Below, in pieces: positions 1 through 7,457 of a DNA stretch of 9,027 nt. Within the stretch, counting starts at the first letter, position 1. The number at the start of each line of letters is the position of its first letter. The translations under genes and the position numbers were made by a program. The stretch covers positions 1-9,027 of the forward strand of contig JBBINE010000021.1 of assembly GCA_037444025.1 (NCBI GenBank). The letters run 5' to 3'. The notes under the pieces are model-generated. The model saw only the letters and a program-made list of their open reading frames with translations. It ran no database searches and had not been told where the DNA came from. This stretch comes from JBBINE01 sp037444025. Its GTDB lineage: Bacteria; Patescibacteriota; Minisyncoccia; UBA6257; HR35.

Positions 1-644
1 ATAACGAAGATCTTATTGAATATTTAAAAAAGAAAATTCTAAAAACACCAGAGATAATTAATGCTTTTTTGAGCATTGATAGAAAAAACTTTGTAAGAGA
101 AGATTTTGTTACTGAAGCTTATTTTGATCAGCCGTTACCTACATTTGAAGGACAAACTATTTCTCAGCCTTATACTGTTGCTTTTATGATGGAACTTCTT
201 CAACCTAAGGAAAATAATAAGATTTTAGATATTGGTTTTGGTTCTGGATGGACAACAGCTTTACTTGCTTATATTGTTAAAAATAATGGAAAAGTTTATG
301 GAATTGAAATTAATAAAAAGGTTTTTGAGTTTGGAAAAAAAAATATTGAAAAATACAACTTGATAGAGAAGGGAATTGTTGAAATTTATTTAAGGGATGG
401 ATCAAAAGGTTTTCCCGAAAAAGCTCCTTTTGATAGAATTTTAGTTAGTGCCAGCACTGAAAAAATTCCCCAAGAAATGATTGATCAACTAAGTGATAAG
501 GGAATTTTAGTTATTCCAGATGGTTATGGTATTTGGAAAATTATAAAAAATAAAGATAAAATTAACAAAGAATATTATGAGGGTTTTGTTTTTGTTCCTT
601 TACTTTCAGAAAATAATTACTTAAAAGATAAAAATAATCGATAA
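1..644 (+). CDS. pcm: Protein-L-isoaspartate O-methyltransferase (5'-truncated by window edge)
   Basis: This is a SAM-dependent cytosolic methyltransferase that repairs isoaspartyl residues in aged proteins. The reading frame is open to the left edge (first full codon at 3), giving 213 visible residues; the family is usually about 205-230, so only the first few are missing. Counting from the first visible codon, the family signature GQTISQPYTVA lies at about 50-60, SAM motif I ILDIGFGSGW at 74-83, the acidic ribose-binding residue in YGIEIN at 102, the post-motif DGSKGFPEKAPFDRILVSAS at 132-151, and LSDKGILVIPDG further on. The C-terminus carries the usual FVPL-type strand. A TTG at 69 is an internal codon, because the residues before it (KTPEIINAF) already match the family's N-terminal helix. 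Motif I reads GSGWTTA where GSGYQAA is common, a mild variation. The stop directly abuts the next ATG, suggesting co-transcription with the antiporter gene. Confidence 0.95.
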   Translation, partial: NEDLIEYLKKKILKTPEIINAFLSIDRKNFVREDFVTEAYFDQPLPTFEGQTISQPYTVAFMMELLQPKENNKILDIGFGSGWTTALLAYIVKNNGKVYGIEINKKVFEFGKKNIEKYNLIEKGIVEIYLRDGSKGFPEKAPFDRILVSASTEKIPQEMIDQLSDKGILVIPDGYGIWKIIKNKDKINKEYYEGFVFVPLLSENNYLKDKNNR

Positions 645-2351
645 ATGATCACTTTTTATGAATTAACATTAATTTTTCTATTTGTTTTTTTCGTTTCTCT
701 TATTTTTAGAATTCTAAAGCAACCCTTAATTGTTGGTTATATTTTGACCGGAATTTTGCTTAGTGGTTTGTTTTTTAAGTTTTTAGAAACAAAATCTGTT
801 TTAGAAATATTTAGTGAGTTAGGTATTTCTTTTTTGTTATTTATTGTTGGTTTGGAAATAAAACTTAAAACTTTAAGAGACATTGGTCTTTCTTCAATTA
901 TTATTGGTTTTCTTCAAGAAGTCTTTACCATCTTAGGTGGATTTCTAATCTCTTATTTTATTTTAGGGTTTAATTTTGTAACTTCTTTATATTTAAGTAT
1001 TGCTCTTTCATTTAGTAGTACAATTATTATTTTGAAATTAATTGCTGATAAAGGTGATTTAGAGAAATTATATGGAAAATTGGCTATCGGTTTTCTATTG
1101 GTTCAAGATTTAATTGCTATTGTAATTTTATTTTTACTTCCTTTCTTAAAGACAGGTTTTGATTTTTTGATTCAAGAAAATTTTTTAAATATTGTTTTAG
1201 GAATTGCAGCTTTGATTTTTATTCCCTTTTTCTTTAATAGATTTTTTCCCAAGATTGAAAATTTTTTAGAAAAATCTCAAGAATTTCTTTTTCTTTTTTC
1301 AATTACTTTTGGTTTAGGAATATCGAGTTTATTTAAATTTTTAGGTTTTGGTTTGGAATCAGGCGCTTTAATTGCAGGAATAATTTTGTCAGAACTTGCC
1401 AGTAGTTATGAAATCGTTGGAAGATTGAGACCATTAAGAGATTTCTTTTTGGTTTTATTTTTTATTTTTCTTGGTTCTGAAATTTTAATTTCTGATTTTC
1501 AAAACTTAATCTATCCGGCTATTATTCTCTCTTTATTTATTATCATAGGAAATCCATTAATTATGTTGTTGTTTTTACTTCCGTTGGGATATAGTTTTAG
1601 AACCAGTTTTCTTTTAGGATTAACCTCAGCTCAAATTAGTGAATTTTCTTTTATTTTAATAAACCAGGGAGTAAAACTCGGTCATTTAGATAAAAATTTA
1701 ATTTCTCTTATTGGTATTGTTGGTTTTATTTCTATTTTCTTCTCTACTTATGTTTTTTATTATTCTGAGAGAATTTATAATTTATTTTATCCTCTATTTA
1801 GAATTTTAGAAAGAAAAAAAACAAAGACTGAAAATGAAAAAACAAAATTATATGAATATTTTTTATTCGGTTGTGATAGAATCGGTTATACTTTATTAAA
1901 TTTTTTTGAAGATAAAAAAAAGGAAAGTTTAATTGTTGATTATAATCCGGAAATAATTTTTAAATTAAAAGAACAAGGTTTTAATGTTATTTATGGTGAT
2001 GTTGATGATATTTATTTTTTAGAAGAAATAAATTTTTGCCAAGCGAAATTAATCATTTCTACTATCCCAGATTATTTTAGTAATATTCTTTTGCTGAAAA
2101 CAATAAAAAAACAAAATTCGGAAGTTATTGTTATAGTTACCGCTAATCGTATCGATGACGCCCTTGATCTTTATCATCAAGGTGCTGATTTTGTTATTTT
2201 ACCTCATTTTTTGGGGGGTGAATACGTTCTTCATATAATAAAAGAAAATCATTTTGATCAAGAAAAATATAAATTCTTAAAAGAAAAAGAATTAAGACAT
2301 CTACAGCATAGAAAATTTTTAGGGCATAAACATCCAGCTAAATTTATTTAA
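645..2351 (+). CDS. Kef-type (CPA2) monovalent cation/proton antiporter with C-terminal RCK domain
   Basis: An inner-membrane antiporter of the CPA2 family, probably exchanging K+ or Na+ for H+. Residues 1-380 form about 11-13 hydrophobic segments (Na_H_Exchanger domain). They include ELGISFLLFIVGLEI (58-72), the helix SFSSTIIILK (122-131), the ion-site motif VQDL with Asp155, GLESGALIAGIILSE (236-250), FFIFLGSEI (272-280) and TSAQISEFSFIL (327-338). A short charged linker (386-402) leads to a TrkA-N/RCK Rossmann fold (404-530). There the glycine motif is GCDRIG (409-414), with Asp in place of the middle Gly, followed by acidic Asp432 in LIVDYNPE, then GDVDD and KLIISTIPD. No RCK_C domain follows; the tail has only about 38 Lys/His-rich residues. 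The ATG follows the pcm stop without a gap and no clear ribosome binding site is visible, so reinitiation after pcm is likely. The end overlaps the convergent rel gene by 8 bp. The transported ion cannot be told from sequence. Confidence 0.92.
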   Translation: MITFYELTLIFLFVFFVSLIFRILKQPLIVGYILTGILLSGLFFKFLETKSVLEIFSELGISFLLFIVGLEIKLKTLRDIGLSSIIIGFLQEVFTILGGFLISYFILGFNFVTSLYLSIALSFSSTIIILKLIADKGDLEKLYGKLAIGFLLVQDLIAIVILFLLPFLKTGFDFLIQENFLNIVLGIAALIFIPFFFNRFFPKIENFLEKSQEFLFLFSITFGLGISSLFKFLGFGLESGALIAGIILSELASSYEIVGRLRPLRDFFLVLFFIFLGSEILISDFQNLIYPAIILSLFIIIGNPLIMLLFLLPLGYSFRTSFLLGLTSAQISEFSFILINQGVKLGHLDKNLISLIGIVGFISIFFSTYVFYYSERIYNLFYPLFRILERKKTKTENEKTKLYEYFLFGCDRIGYTLLNFFEDKKKESLIVDYNPEIIFKLKEQGFNVIYGDVDDIYFLEEINFCQAKLIISTIPDYFSNILLLKTIKKQNSEVIVIVTANRIDDALDLYHQGADFVILPHFLGGEYVLHIIKENHFDQEKYKFLKEKELRHLQHRKFLGHKHPAKFI

Positions 2352-4044
2352 TTTCAATTATTTCCGGAATTCTTTTTTTGAGGTTACCTTTAAGTTTAAC
2401 TAATTCTTCTTTGTTAGTTAGTTTTACCTCTAAATAAATAAATGTCTTTTCCTTTTTTACCTTGCTTTTTAAACCCATAATATTAATTCCTTGAGAGGAA
2501 ATAACATTAGTGATGTCTTTAAGCAGACCTATTCTGTCTTTAGCCCAAATTTGGCAGCTATAGGTTTTTTGAAAGAAAGCCGGATGTATTTTTTTTAAAA
2601 AAGATTTAATTCTTTTTTTAGCTTCATATGTTTTGACAATTTGAAGCCAATCAATAGAGGGTTTTTTATTTTTATTACGTATAATTTCTACTATATCTCC
2701 TGATTTTAATTCGTAAGTAATAGGAACTATTTTATTATTAACTTTAGCTCCAGCATAATTATTACCGATCTCGGTATGAATTTTATAAGCAAAATCCAAA
2801 GGAGTACTTCCAATGGGTAGTTTAATTATATCTCCTCGTGGAGTAAAAACATAAATTTCTTCTTTTAAAAAATCTGTTTTAAGTTCTTTAATGATTTCTT
2901 CTTGGTTTAAAATATTTTCTTTCCATTTTTTTAATTCATTAATCATTTTTAATTCTTTTTCTGAAATAATCGTTGGTTTTTCTTTTTGATATTTTTTTGT
3001 TTGTTTAGAATCAGCATAGGCGAAGTAAGCTGCTATTCCTTCTTCGTTTTTAATATGCATCTCTTTAGTTCTAATTTGAAATTCGATATACGTTTCTTTG
3101 TAAACTAAGCAAGTAGTATGAAGACTTTGATAACCATTGGGCTTAGGATGAGAGATATAGTCATTAAATTCTTCCATAATAGGTTTATAAAGAGAATGAA
3201 TAACACCTAAAGTTAAATAACACTCTTCTAGGGTATTAACTATAATTCTTATGGCCAAGATATCGTAAATTTGATCTAAGTCAAAATTTTTTCTTTTTAG
3301 TTTTTTAAAAATGCTTGAAGGTGTTTTGATACGAGATTGAATTTCAACAAAGTTAATATTATTTTTATGGAGGTGTTGCATTAGGTCAAGCTTAATTTTT
3401 TTAAGAATTTTTTCTCCGTTTTTAAATCTATGTTTAATTAGATTATTTATTTCTTGATATTTTTCTGGTTCAAGAAATTTAAAAGCTAAGTCATCAAGTT
3501 CTCCTGCCCAAGAAGATATCCCTAAACGAAGAGCAAGGGGAGCATAAATATCTTGTGTTTCCATGGCGATTTTTTTTTGTTTTTCTCTTGGTAAAAAGGA
3601 AAGAGTTCTCATATTATCTAATCTATCAGCTAATTTCAGAATAGCAATTCTTAAATCTTCTGTTAAGGAAACGATAAGTTTTCTTAATTTATCAGCCTGT
3701 TCAAGATCTTTCTTTTCATAGTGAATATTTCCGATATAAGTTACTCCTTTTACTAAAAATGTTATTTCTTCTCCAAAATCTTTTTTTAACTCATCTTCAG
3801 TTACGGGTGTATCTTCTAAGATATCGTGTAAGATACCAGCAATAATCATTTTAAAATCAAGCTTTAGTTGAGCTAAATTTAAAGATGTTCTTAGGCAATG
3901 ATTAAAGTAAGGTTCTCCATTTTTTCTTTTAATGCCTTCAAAAGCTTTTTCTCCAAGAAGAAAAGCTTTTTTTATCAGTTCGATGTCTTCAGAAGGATAA
4001 TTTTTAAATTGATAAATTTTATTTTTAAATTCATCAAAAGTCAT
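2344..4044 (-). CDS. rel: Bifunctional RelA/SpoT-family (p)ppGpp synthetase/hydrolase, compact form
   Basis: Cytosolic enzyme making and degrading the stringent-response alarmone (p)ppGpp. At 566 residues it is well short of the usual 700-750. The N-terminal HD hydrolase keeps the catalytic set: Arg40, His49, HDILED (His73, Asp74, Glu77, Asp78), and LADRLDNMRT (Asp140, Asn144). The synthetase domain (about 232-345) has Arg238/Lys240 of the RxK motif, Asp261, YISHPKPNGYQSLHT (296-310) and Glu321 in EFQIRT. A TGS domain spans about 396-457 and an ACT domain about 496-566. Between TGS and ACT only some 30-40 residues remain, so the helical and zinc-finger/CC modules of long Rel proteins are absent. 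The motif that is RFKD in bifunctional enzymes is EFND (292-295), closer to the EXDD of RelA. The gene is last in the operon, and its ATG overlaps the znuB stop (ATGA). Family assignment is certain; true bifunctionality is inferred. Confidence 0.96.
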   Translation of the reverse strand: MTFDEFKNKIYQFKNYPSEDIELIKKAFLLGEKAFEGIKRKNGEPYFNHCLRTSLNLAQLKLDFKMIIAGILHDILEDTPVTEDELKKDFGEEITFLVKGVTYIGNIHYEKKDLEQADKLRKLIVSLTEDLRIAILKLADRLDNMRTLSFLPREKQKKIAMETQDIYAPLALRLGISSWAGELDDLAFKFLEPEKYQEINNLIKHRFKNGEKILKKIKLDLMQHLHKNNINFVEIQSRIKTPSSIFKKLKRKNFDLDQIYDILAIRIIVNTLEECYLTLGVIHSLYKPIMEEFNDYISHPKPNGYQSLHTTCLVYKETYIEFQIRTKEMHIKNEEGIAAYFAYADSKQTKKYQKEKPTIISEKELKMINELKKWKENILNQEEIIKELKTDFLKEEIYVFTPRGDIIKLPIGSTPLDFAYKIHTEIGNNYAGAKVNNKIVPITYELKSGDIVEIIRNKNKKPSIDWLQIVKTYEAKKRIKSFLKKIHPAFFQKTYSCQIWAKDRIGLLKDITNVISSQGINIMGLKSKVKKEKTFIYLEVKLTNKEELVKLKGNLKKRIPEIIEIK

Positions 4045-4850
4045 TTTTTAAGAAGTTGGTAAACAAAGAAAATGAAGAAAAATATTGAACCGACAAAGGA
4101 TATACTAGCACTTATAGGAAAATTATAAATTCCAGAAATCAAAAATCCCAAAAAAGAATTAAGCAGTCCAAAAAAAATACTAAAAAATAATAGACCTCTA
4201 TACGAGGTAGCAATTAAACTTGCAATTGTAGGGGGAAGTATGAGAAAAGCTGTTACTAGAACAACACCAGCTATTTTAATTCCTAAAACCACCGTTGAAC
4301 CTAATAAGATATAAAACAAGAATTCATAAAGGTCAACATTAATACCCCTTATTTTAGCTTCAATTTTATCTGTAAGTACCAGACTAAATTTTTTAAAATT
4401 TAGAATTAAAAAGACGAGAATAACAAAAGATACCACTAAGACGAAAAAGAAATCAAAATTATTTAAAGATAATATATTCCCTACTAGAAAATTTAAAAGT
4501 TCCGGTTGATAGCCAGCTTTTTGAGACATCAAAATAAGACCTAAAGAAAGAAAAAAAACAAAAATTAACCCTATTAAAGCATCAGAATATATTTTGCTTT
4601 TTTTCTCAAGAAAATAAATCAAACACGAAAATAAAAATCCTCCTATTAAGGCAAAATAAAAAAAATTTTGATTAAAAAGAAAAGCTAAAGCTAAGGATAA
4701 AATAATTGAGTGAGCTAAACCGTCACTAAAAAATGACATTCTTCTGATCAAAACAAAAATTCCTAAAATGGAAAAAACCAAAGATATCCAAAGACTAATT
4801 AATAAAGATTTAATAAAAAAGGTATAAGAAAAAATTTCAGGAAGATTCAT
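4041..4850 (-). CDS. znuB: Zinc/manganese ABC transporter permease (ABC-3 family)
   Basis: Membrane-spanning subunit of a high-affinity divalent metal importer; 269 residues, normal for the family. About eight hydrophobic helices are visible. Family landmarks are RRMSFFSDGLAHSIILSLAL (36-55), which corresponds to the RRMAFFGDALSHA type motif, LLNFLVGNILSLN (118-130), and the segment from Asp161 (DKIEAKIRGINV, 161-172) into IKIAGVVLVTAFLILPPTIA (191-210), the conserved coupling loop and following helix. It partners the ATPase encoded just before it, whose gene it overlaps by 14 bases, and overlaps rel downstream by 4 bases. Permease sequence alone does not separate Zn from Mn import; the His-type binding site of the neighbouring ZnuA favours zinc, hence the symbol. 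Confidence 0.93.
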   Translation of the reverse strand: MNLPEIFSYTFFIKSLLISLWISLVFSILGIFVLIRRMSFFSDGLAHSIILSLALAFLFNQNFFYFALIGGFLFSCLIYFLEKKSKIYSDALIGLIFVFFLSLGLILMSQKAGYQPELLNFLVGNILSLNNFDFFFVLVVSFVILVFLILNFKKFSLVLTDKIEAKIRGINVDLYEFLFYILLGSTVVLGIKIAGVVLVTAFLILPPTIASLIATSYRGLLFFSIFFGLLNSFLGFLISGIYNFPISASISFVGSIFFFIFFVYQLLKK

Positions 4851-5553
4851 CTTTTATTTCTTTGTTAAAAGGATAGATAAAAATTTCTCTTTTATACAAT
4901 TTCCTTAAAACTTCTTCTTGGAAAAGTTCATCAACAGGGCCATCGCATATAAGATTCCTATTTAAACATAAAACTTTATCGGCAAAACTATTAACTACTG
5001 TTATTTCATGAGTAACAACGATAAAAGTTATTTTAAAATTTTTATTTAAATTTTTAATTATTTCATAAAACTCTTTTTGTCCGACAATGTCTATTTCGCT
5101 CATAGGTTCATCTAAAAGAACAATTTTGGGATTGTTTAAGATAGCTCTGCCAAAAAGAATTCTTTGTCTTTGTCCTCCAGAAAGTTTGCTGATAGGATGA
5201 TTTTTGTATTTTTCCATATCTATTTCTTCTAAAACTTCCATAATCCTTTTTTTATCTTCACAAGAAAAGTTTAAGAATTCATAAACTGTTAAAGGTAAAA
5301 GAGAATCAACTTCGTAATATTGTGGTAAGTAACCTATAAGAGGAAGCATTTCTCTGTGATCTTTGTTAAAAATTTTTATTTCTCCCTCATAAGGAAAAAG
5401 GCCAATTATTGTTTTGAGAAGAATCGATTTCCCGGCTCCATTAGGTCCAATAAGAGCAGTAATTATTCCTTCAGGAATATTAAAACTAATCCCTTTGATA
5501 ATCTCTTCTTCGCCCAGTTTTACTCTTAAATTTTTAATTTCAAGAGCATTCAT
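4837..5553 (-). CDS. znuC: Zinc/manganese ABC transporter ATP-binding protein
   Basis: Cytosolic ATPase that powers the metal importer formed with the adjacent permease. In 238 residues it shows a complete nucleotide-binding domain: Walker A GPNGAGKS (36-43), Q-loop Gln78 in GYLPQ, signature LSGGQ (124-128), Walker B IVLLDEP with catalytic Glu149, D-loop MSEID (151-155) and switch His182 in VVTHE. The PNGAGKS and GYLPQ context is typical of the metal-uptake ABC ATPases. The ATG overlaps the znuA stop by 4 bases (ATGA). An AGAAG sequence lies 7 bases before the ATG, one of the few Shine-Dalgarno-like sites in this operon. All catalytic residues are present, so it is expected to be active. Confidence 0.94.
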   Translation of the reverse strand: MNALEIKNLRVKLGEEEIIKGISFNIPEGIITALIGPNGAGKSILLKTIIGLFPYEGEIKIFNKDHREMLPLIGYLPQYYEVDSLLPLTVYEFLNFSCEDKKRIMEVLEEIDMEKYKNHPISKLSGGQRQRILFGRAILNNPKIVLLDEPMSEIDIVGQKEFYEIIKNLNKNFKITFIVVTHEITVVNSFADKVLCLNRNLICDGPVDELFQEEVLRKLYKREIFIYPFNKEIKDESS

Positions 5554-6437
5554 GGTAATGCTTCTTTTAAAATTTTTATATTATTTTCATAGCCTTCAAA
5601 AAAATTAAGCGCTCCTTTTCCTTCTAATGGATCTAATTCAAAGATTTTTAAATTTAAATCTTGAGCAATATTCTTTAACCCAGGACTAATTTCATTTGGT
5701 TCTTGAAAAATTGATTTTATTTTATAAATTTTAATTTTCTCAATCAAATTTTTAATTTTGTCTGGGGTAATTTCTTTATTAGTTGATTCTAAATAAAAAA
5801 CTTGGAAATTTAATTCCTTAGCTAAATATTGAAAGGCATTATGTTGGGTAATAAAATATCTTGAGTTAATGTTTTTTAATTCTTCACTACTTTTTGTTTT
5901 CAGGGTATCTATTTTATTTTTTAAACTATCTAAATTTTCTAAATAATAATTTTGATTTTGATGATCAATTTTAATAATTTCCTTAGTTATATTTTCGGCA
6001 ATTTTTTTCATATTTTCAAGAGAAAGCCAAAAATGGGGATCAATTTCGCCATTGTTTTCAATTATCAAGGGCAAATTTTGATTTAATTTCACAATTTTTA
6101 TTTCTCCCAGATAGGAAACAATATTTTTTACCCAAGAATCTAAATAGGTACCAGAAGTAAGAATTATTTTCGATTCTGTAATGTTAGCAATATCTTTAGG
6201 TGTAATCTCAAAATTATGAGGTTCACTGCCAGGAGGAATTATCAAAACAACCTCAAATTTATTTCCCACAATTTCTTTAGTAATATCATAAAAAGGAAAT
6301 ATGGTAACAGCAACCTTATTTTTAAAAGATGGTTTTTTGTTAAAAAGAATAATAACAAAAGAAAATAAAAATAAAATCGCAATTAGAATTACCAATATTT
6401 TTTCTTTAGAAAAAGCTAAAATATGCCTCGTTTTCAT
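5550..6437 (-). CDS. znuA: Membrane-anchored zinc/manganese-binding protein (ZnuA/TroA family)
   Basis: Extracytoplasmic solute-binding protein that delivers the metal to the ZnuBC importer. The 295 residues match the cluster A-I (ZnuA/TroA) fold: VTIFPFYDITKEIVG (44-58), PPGSEPHNFEITPKDI (68-83), DPHFWLS (133-139), a long central helix, ITQHNAFQYLAKEL (196-209) and IFELDPLEG (265-273). Expected metal ligands are His74, His135, His199 and Asp269; His at the third position, where Mn-binding PsaA-type proteins have Glu, points to zinc. The flexible His-rich loop of proteobacterial ZnuA is missing. The N-terminus has a hydrophobic segment (13-31) without a lipobox Cys or an obvious signal-peptidase site, so the protein is probably held by an uncleaved N-terminal helix. 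The start overlaps the mltG stop by 4 bases. Confidence 0.92.
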   Translation of the reverse strand: MKTRHILAFSKEKILVILIAILFLFSFVIILFNKKPSFKNKVAVTIFPFYDITKEIVGNKFEVVLIIPPGSEPHNFEITPKDIANITESKIILTSGTYLDSWVKNIVSYLGEIKIVKLNQNLPLIIENNGEIDPHFWLSLENMKKIAENITKEIIKIDHQNQNYYLENLDSLKNKIDTLKTKSSEELKNINSRYFITQHNAFQYLAKELNFQVFYLESTNKEITPDKIKNLIEKIKIYKIKSIFQEPNEISPGLKNIAQDLNLKIFELDPLEGKGALNFFEGYENNIKILKEALP

Positions 6438-7438
6438 CTTCTTAAATACTTTTTTATATTTAATTCGTGTTCTTTTAGAGTTTTAGCAAAAATAGCCTTT
6501 CCTTCTGAATTAGTAAGATAATACCAATAATCAGTAATCATTGGTTGATTAATCGATTTAATAGCTGGTAATCCGGGATTGCTTATGGGAGTAGGTGGTA
6601 ATCCTAAGTTTTGATAAGTATTATATGCCGTTTTTTTCTTTAAATCCTCTCTGGTTAAAGGTTCTCGGCAAAAAACAAAACCACATTTTTCATAGATCAA
6701 AGAAGCGTCGACATCTAAAGTTCGTTTATTTTTTAATCTTTTGATTAAAATTCCAGCAATAACTGGAAAATCTTCTGGCATTTTAGCTTCTTTTTCAACT
6801 ATAGAAGCAAGAATAAGATATTCATAAGGAGAAAAATCTGTCCCTTTTATAATTTCTGGTAAAATTTTTTTAGAAAAATTTGATAAAATTTCTGCTATAA
6901 TTTTTTTTTCTTCTTCTGATGGTAAGAATTCGTAGGTATCGGGTGCTAAAAATCCTTCTAGAGTAGAAGAAGCAGGGAAGTGATTTTTGATCTCAATTTC
7001 AGGAAAATCACCCACTGTATATTTGCTTAAATTAATTTTAATTTTATTTTTGTTAAAAAGATTTTCTATTTCTTTAAGAGTCATTCCTTCTGTGATTACT
7101 ATTCTTATGCCTTTACCGCCTTTTTCTAATGTTTTAACTACATCAATAAGATTATAGGAACCGTTAAATTCGTAAAAACCAGCTTTTGCTTGAGAATTTC
7201 TAATTGCAACTATAAATTTAAAATAGAAAGCAGACCTAATGATTCCTTTCTTTTCTAGTTCATTTGCTACTATTGATATCTTGCTTCCAGGTCTGAGGTA
7301 AAAAATCTTATTTTCTCCTATAAAAATAGGATAAAGTATAGAATAAACAGCATCAGCTAATAAAAAAATAATTATAAAAATGAACAAAAGCCAAGGATAT
7401 AATCTATAATTTTTTTTACTTAAATCGTCTGAGGCCAT
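6434..7438 (-). CDS. mltG: Endolytic murein transglycosylase MltG (YceG-like)
   Basis: A membrane-anchored lytic transglycosylase that cuts nascent peptidoglycan strands and is thought to set glycan length. The 334 residues begin with a short cytoplasmic stretch and one transmembrane helix (about 14-37), followed by a LysM-like region (43-110) and EGMTLKEIENLF (117-128). The catalytic domain has LEGFLAPDTYEFLPS (160-174), ASIVEKEA (211-218) with the expected catalytic Glu215, DVDASLIYE (242-250), AYNTYQNLGLPPTPISNPG (271-289) and the C-terminal AIFAKTLKEHELNIKKY (315-331). All family landmarks are present, so it should be active and implies a peptidoglycan wall. The ATG is 19 bases after the phosphohexomutase stop, with AAGAG directly against it. 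It shares its stop with the znuA start (ATGA). Confidence 0.96.
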   Translation of the reverse strand: MASDDLSKKNYRLYPWLLFIFIIIFLLADAVYSILYPIFIGENKIFYLRPGSKISIVANELEKKGIIRSAFYFKFIVAIRNSQAKAGFYEFNGSYNLIDVVKTLEKGGKGIRIVITEGMTLKEIENLFNKNKIKINLSKYTVGDFPEIEIKNHFPASSTLEGFLAPDTYEFLPSEEEKKIIAEILSNFSKKILPEIIKGTDFSPYEYLILASIVEKEAKMPEDFPVIAGILIKRLKNKRTLDVDASLIYEKCGFVFCREPLTREDLKKKTAYNTYQNLGLPPTPISNPGLPAIKSINQPMITDYWYYLTNSEGKAIFAKTLKEHELNIKKYLRR

Positions 7439-7457
7439 CTCTTAAATTTTACAAGAT

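Noticed and set aside
69..71. TTG as the start of the methyltransferase gene
   Set aside because: The frame continues to the left edge and the 22 residues before it match the N-terminal helix of the family (KTPEIINAF then SIDRKNFV), so the real start lies outside the window.
5414..5608. Small plus-strand reading frame of 64 codons
   Set aside because: It lies antisense to znuC and the znuA end, which have complete family motifs; no motif or ribosome site of its own.
4041..6437. Use of TGA as a sense codon (Gracilibacteria/Absconditabacteria code)
   Set aside because: TGA ends znuB, znuC, znuA and mltG exactly where the family lengths and overlapping starts predict, so it is a stop codon here.
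6301..6486. Small plus-strand reading frame of 61 codons
   Set aside because: It is the opposite strand of the znuA membrane anchor and the mltG end; its hydrophobic residues come from complementing A/T-rich codons.
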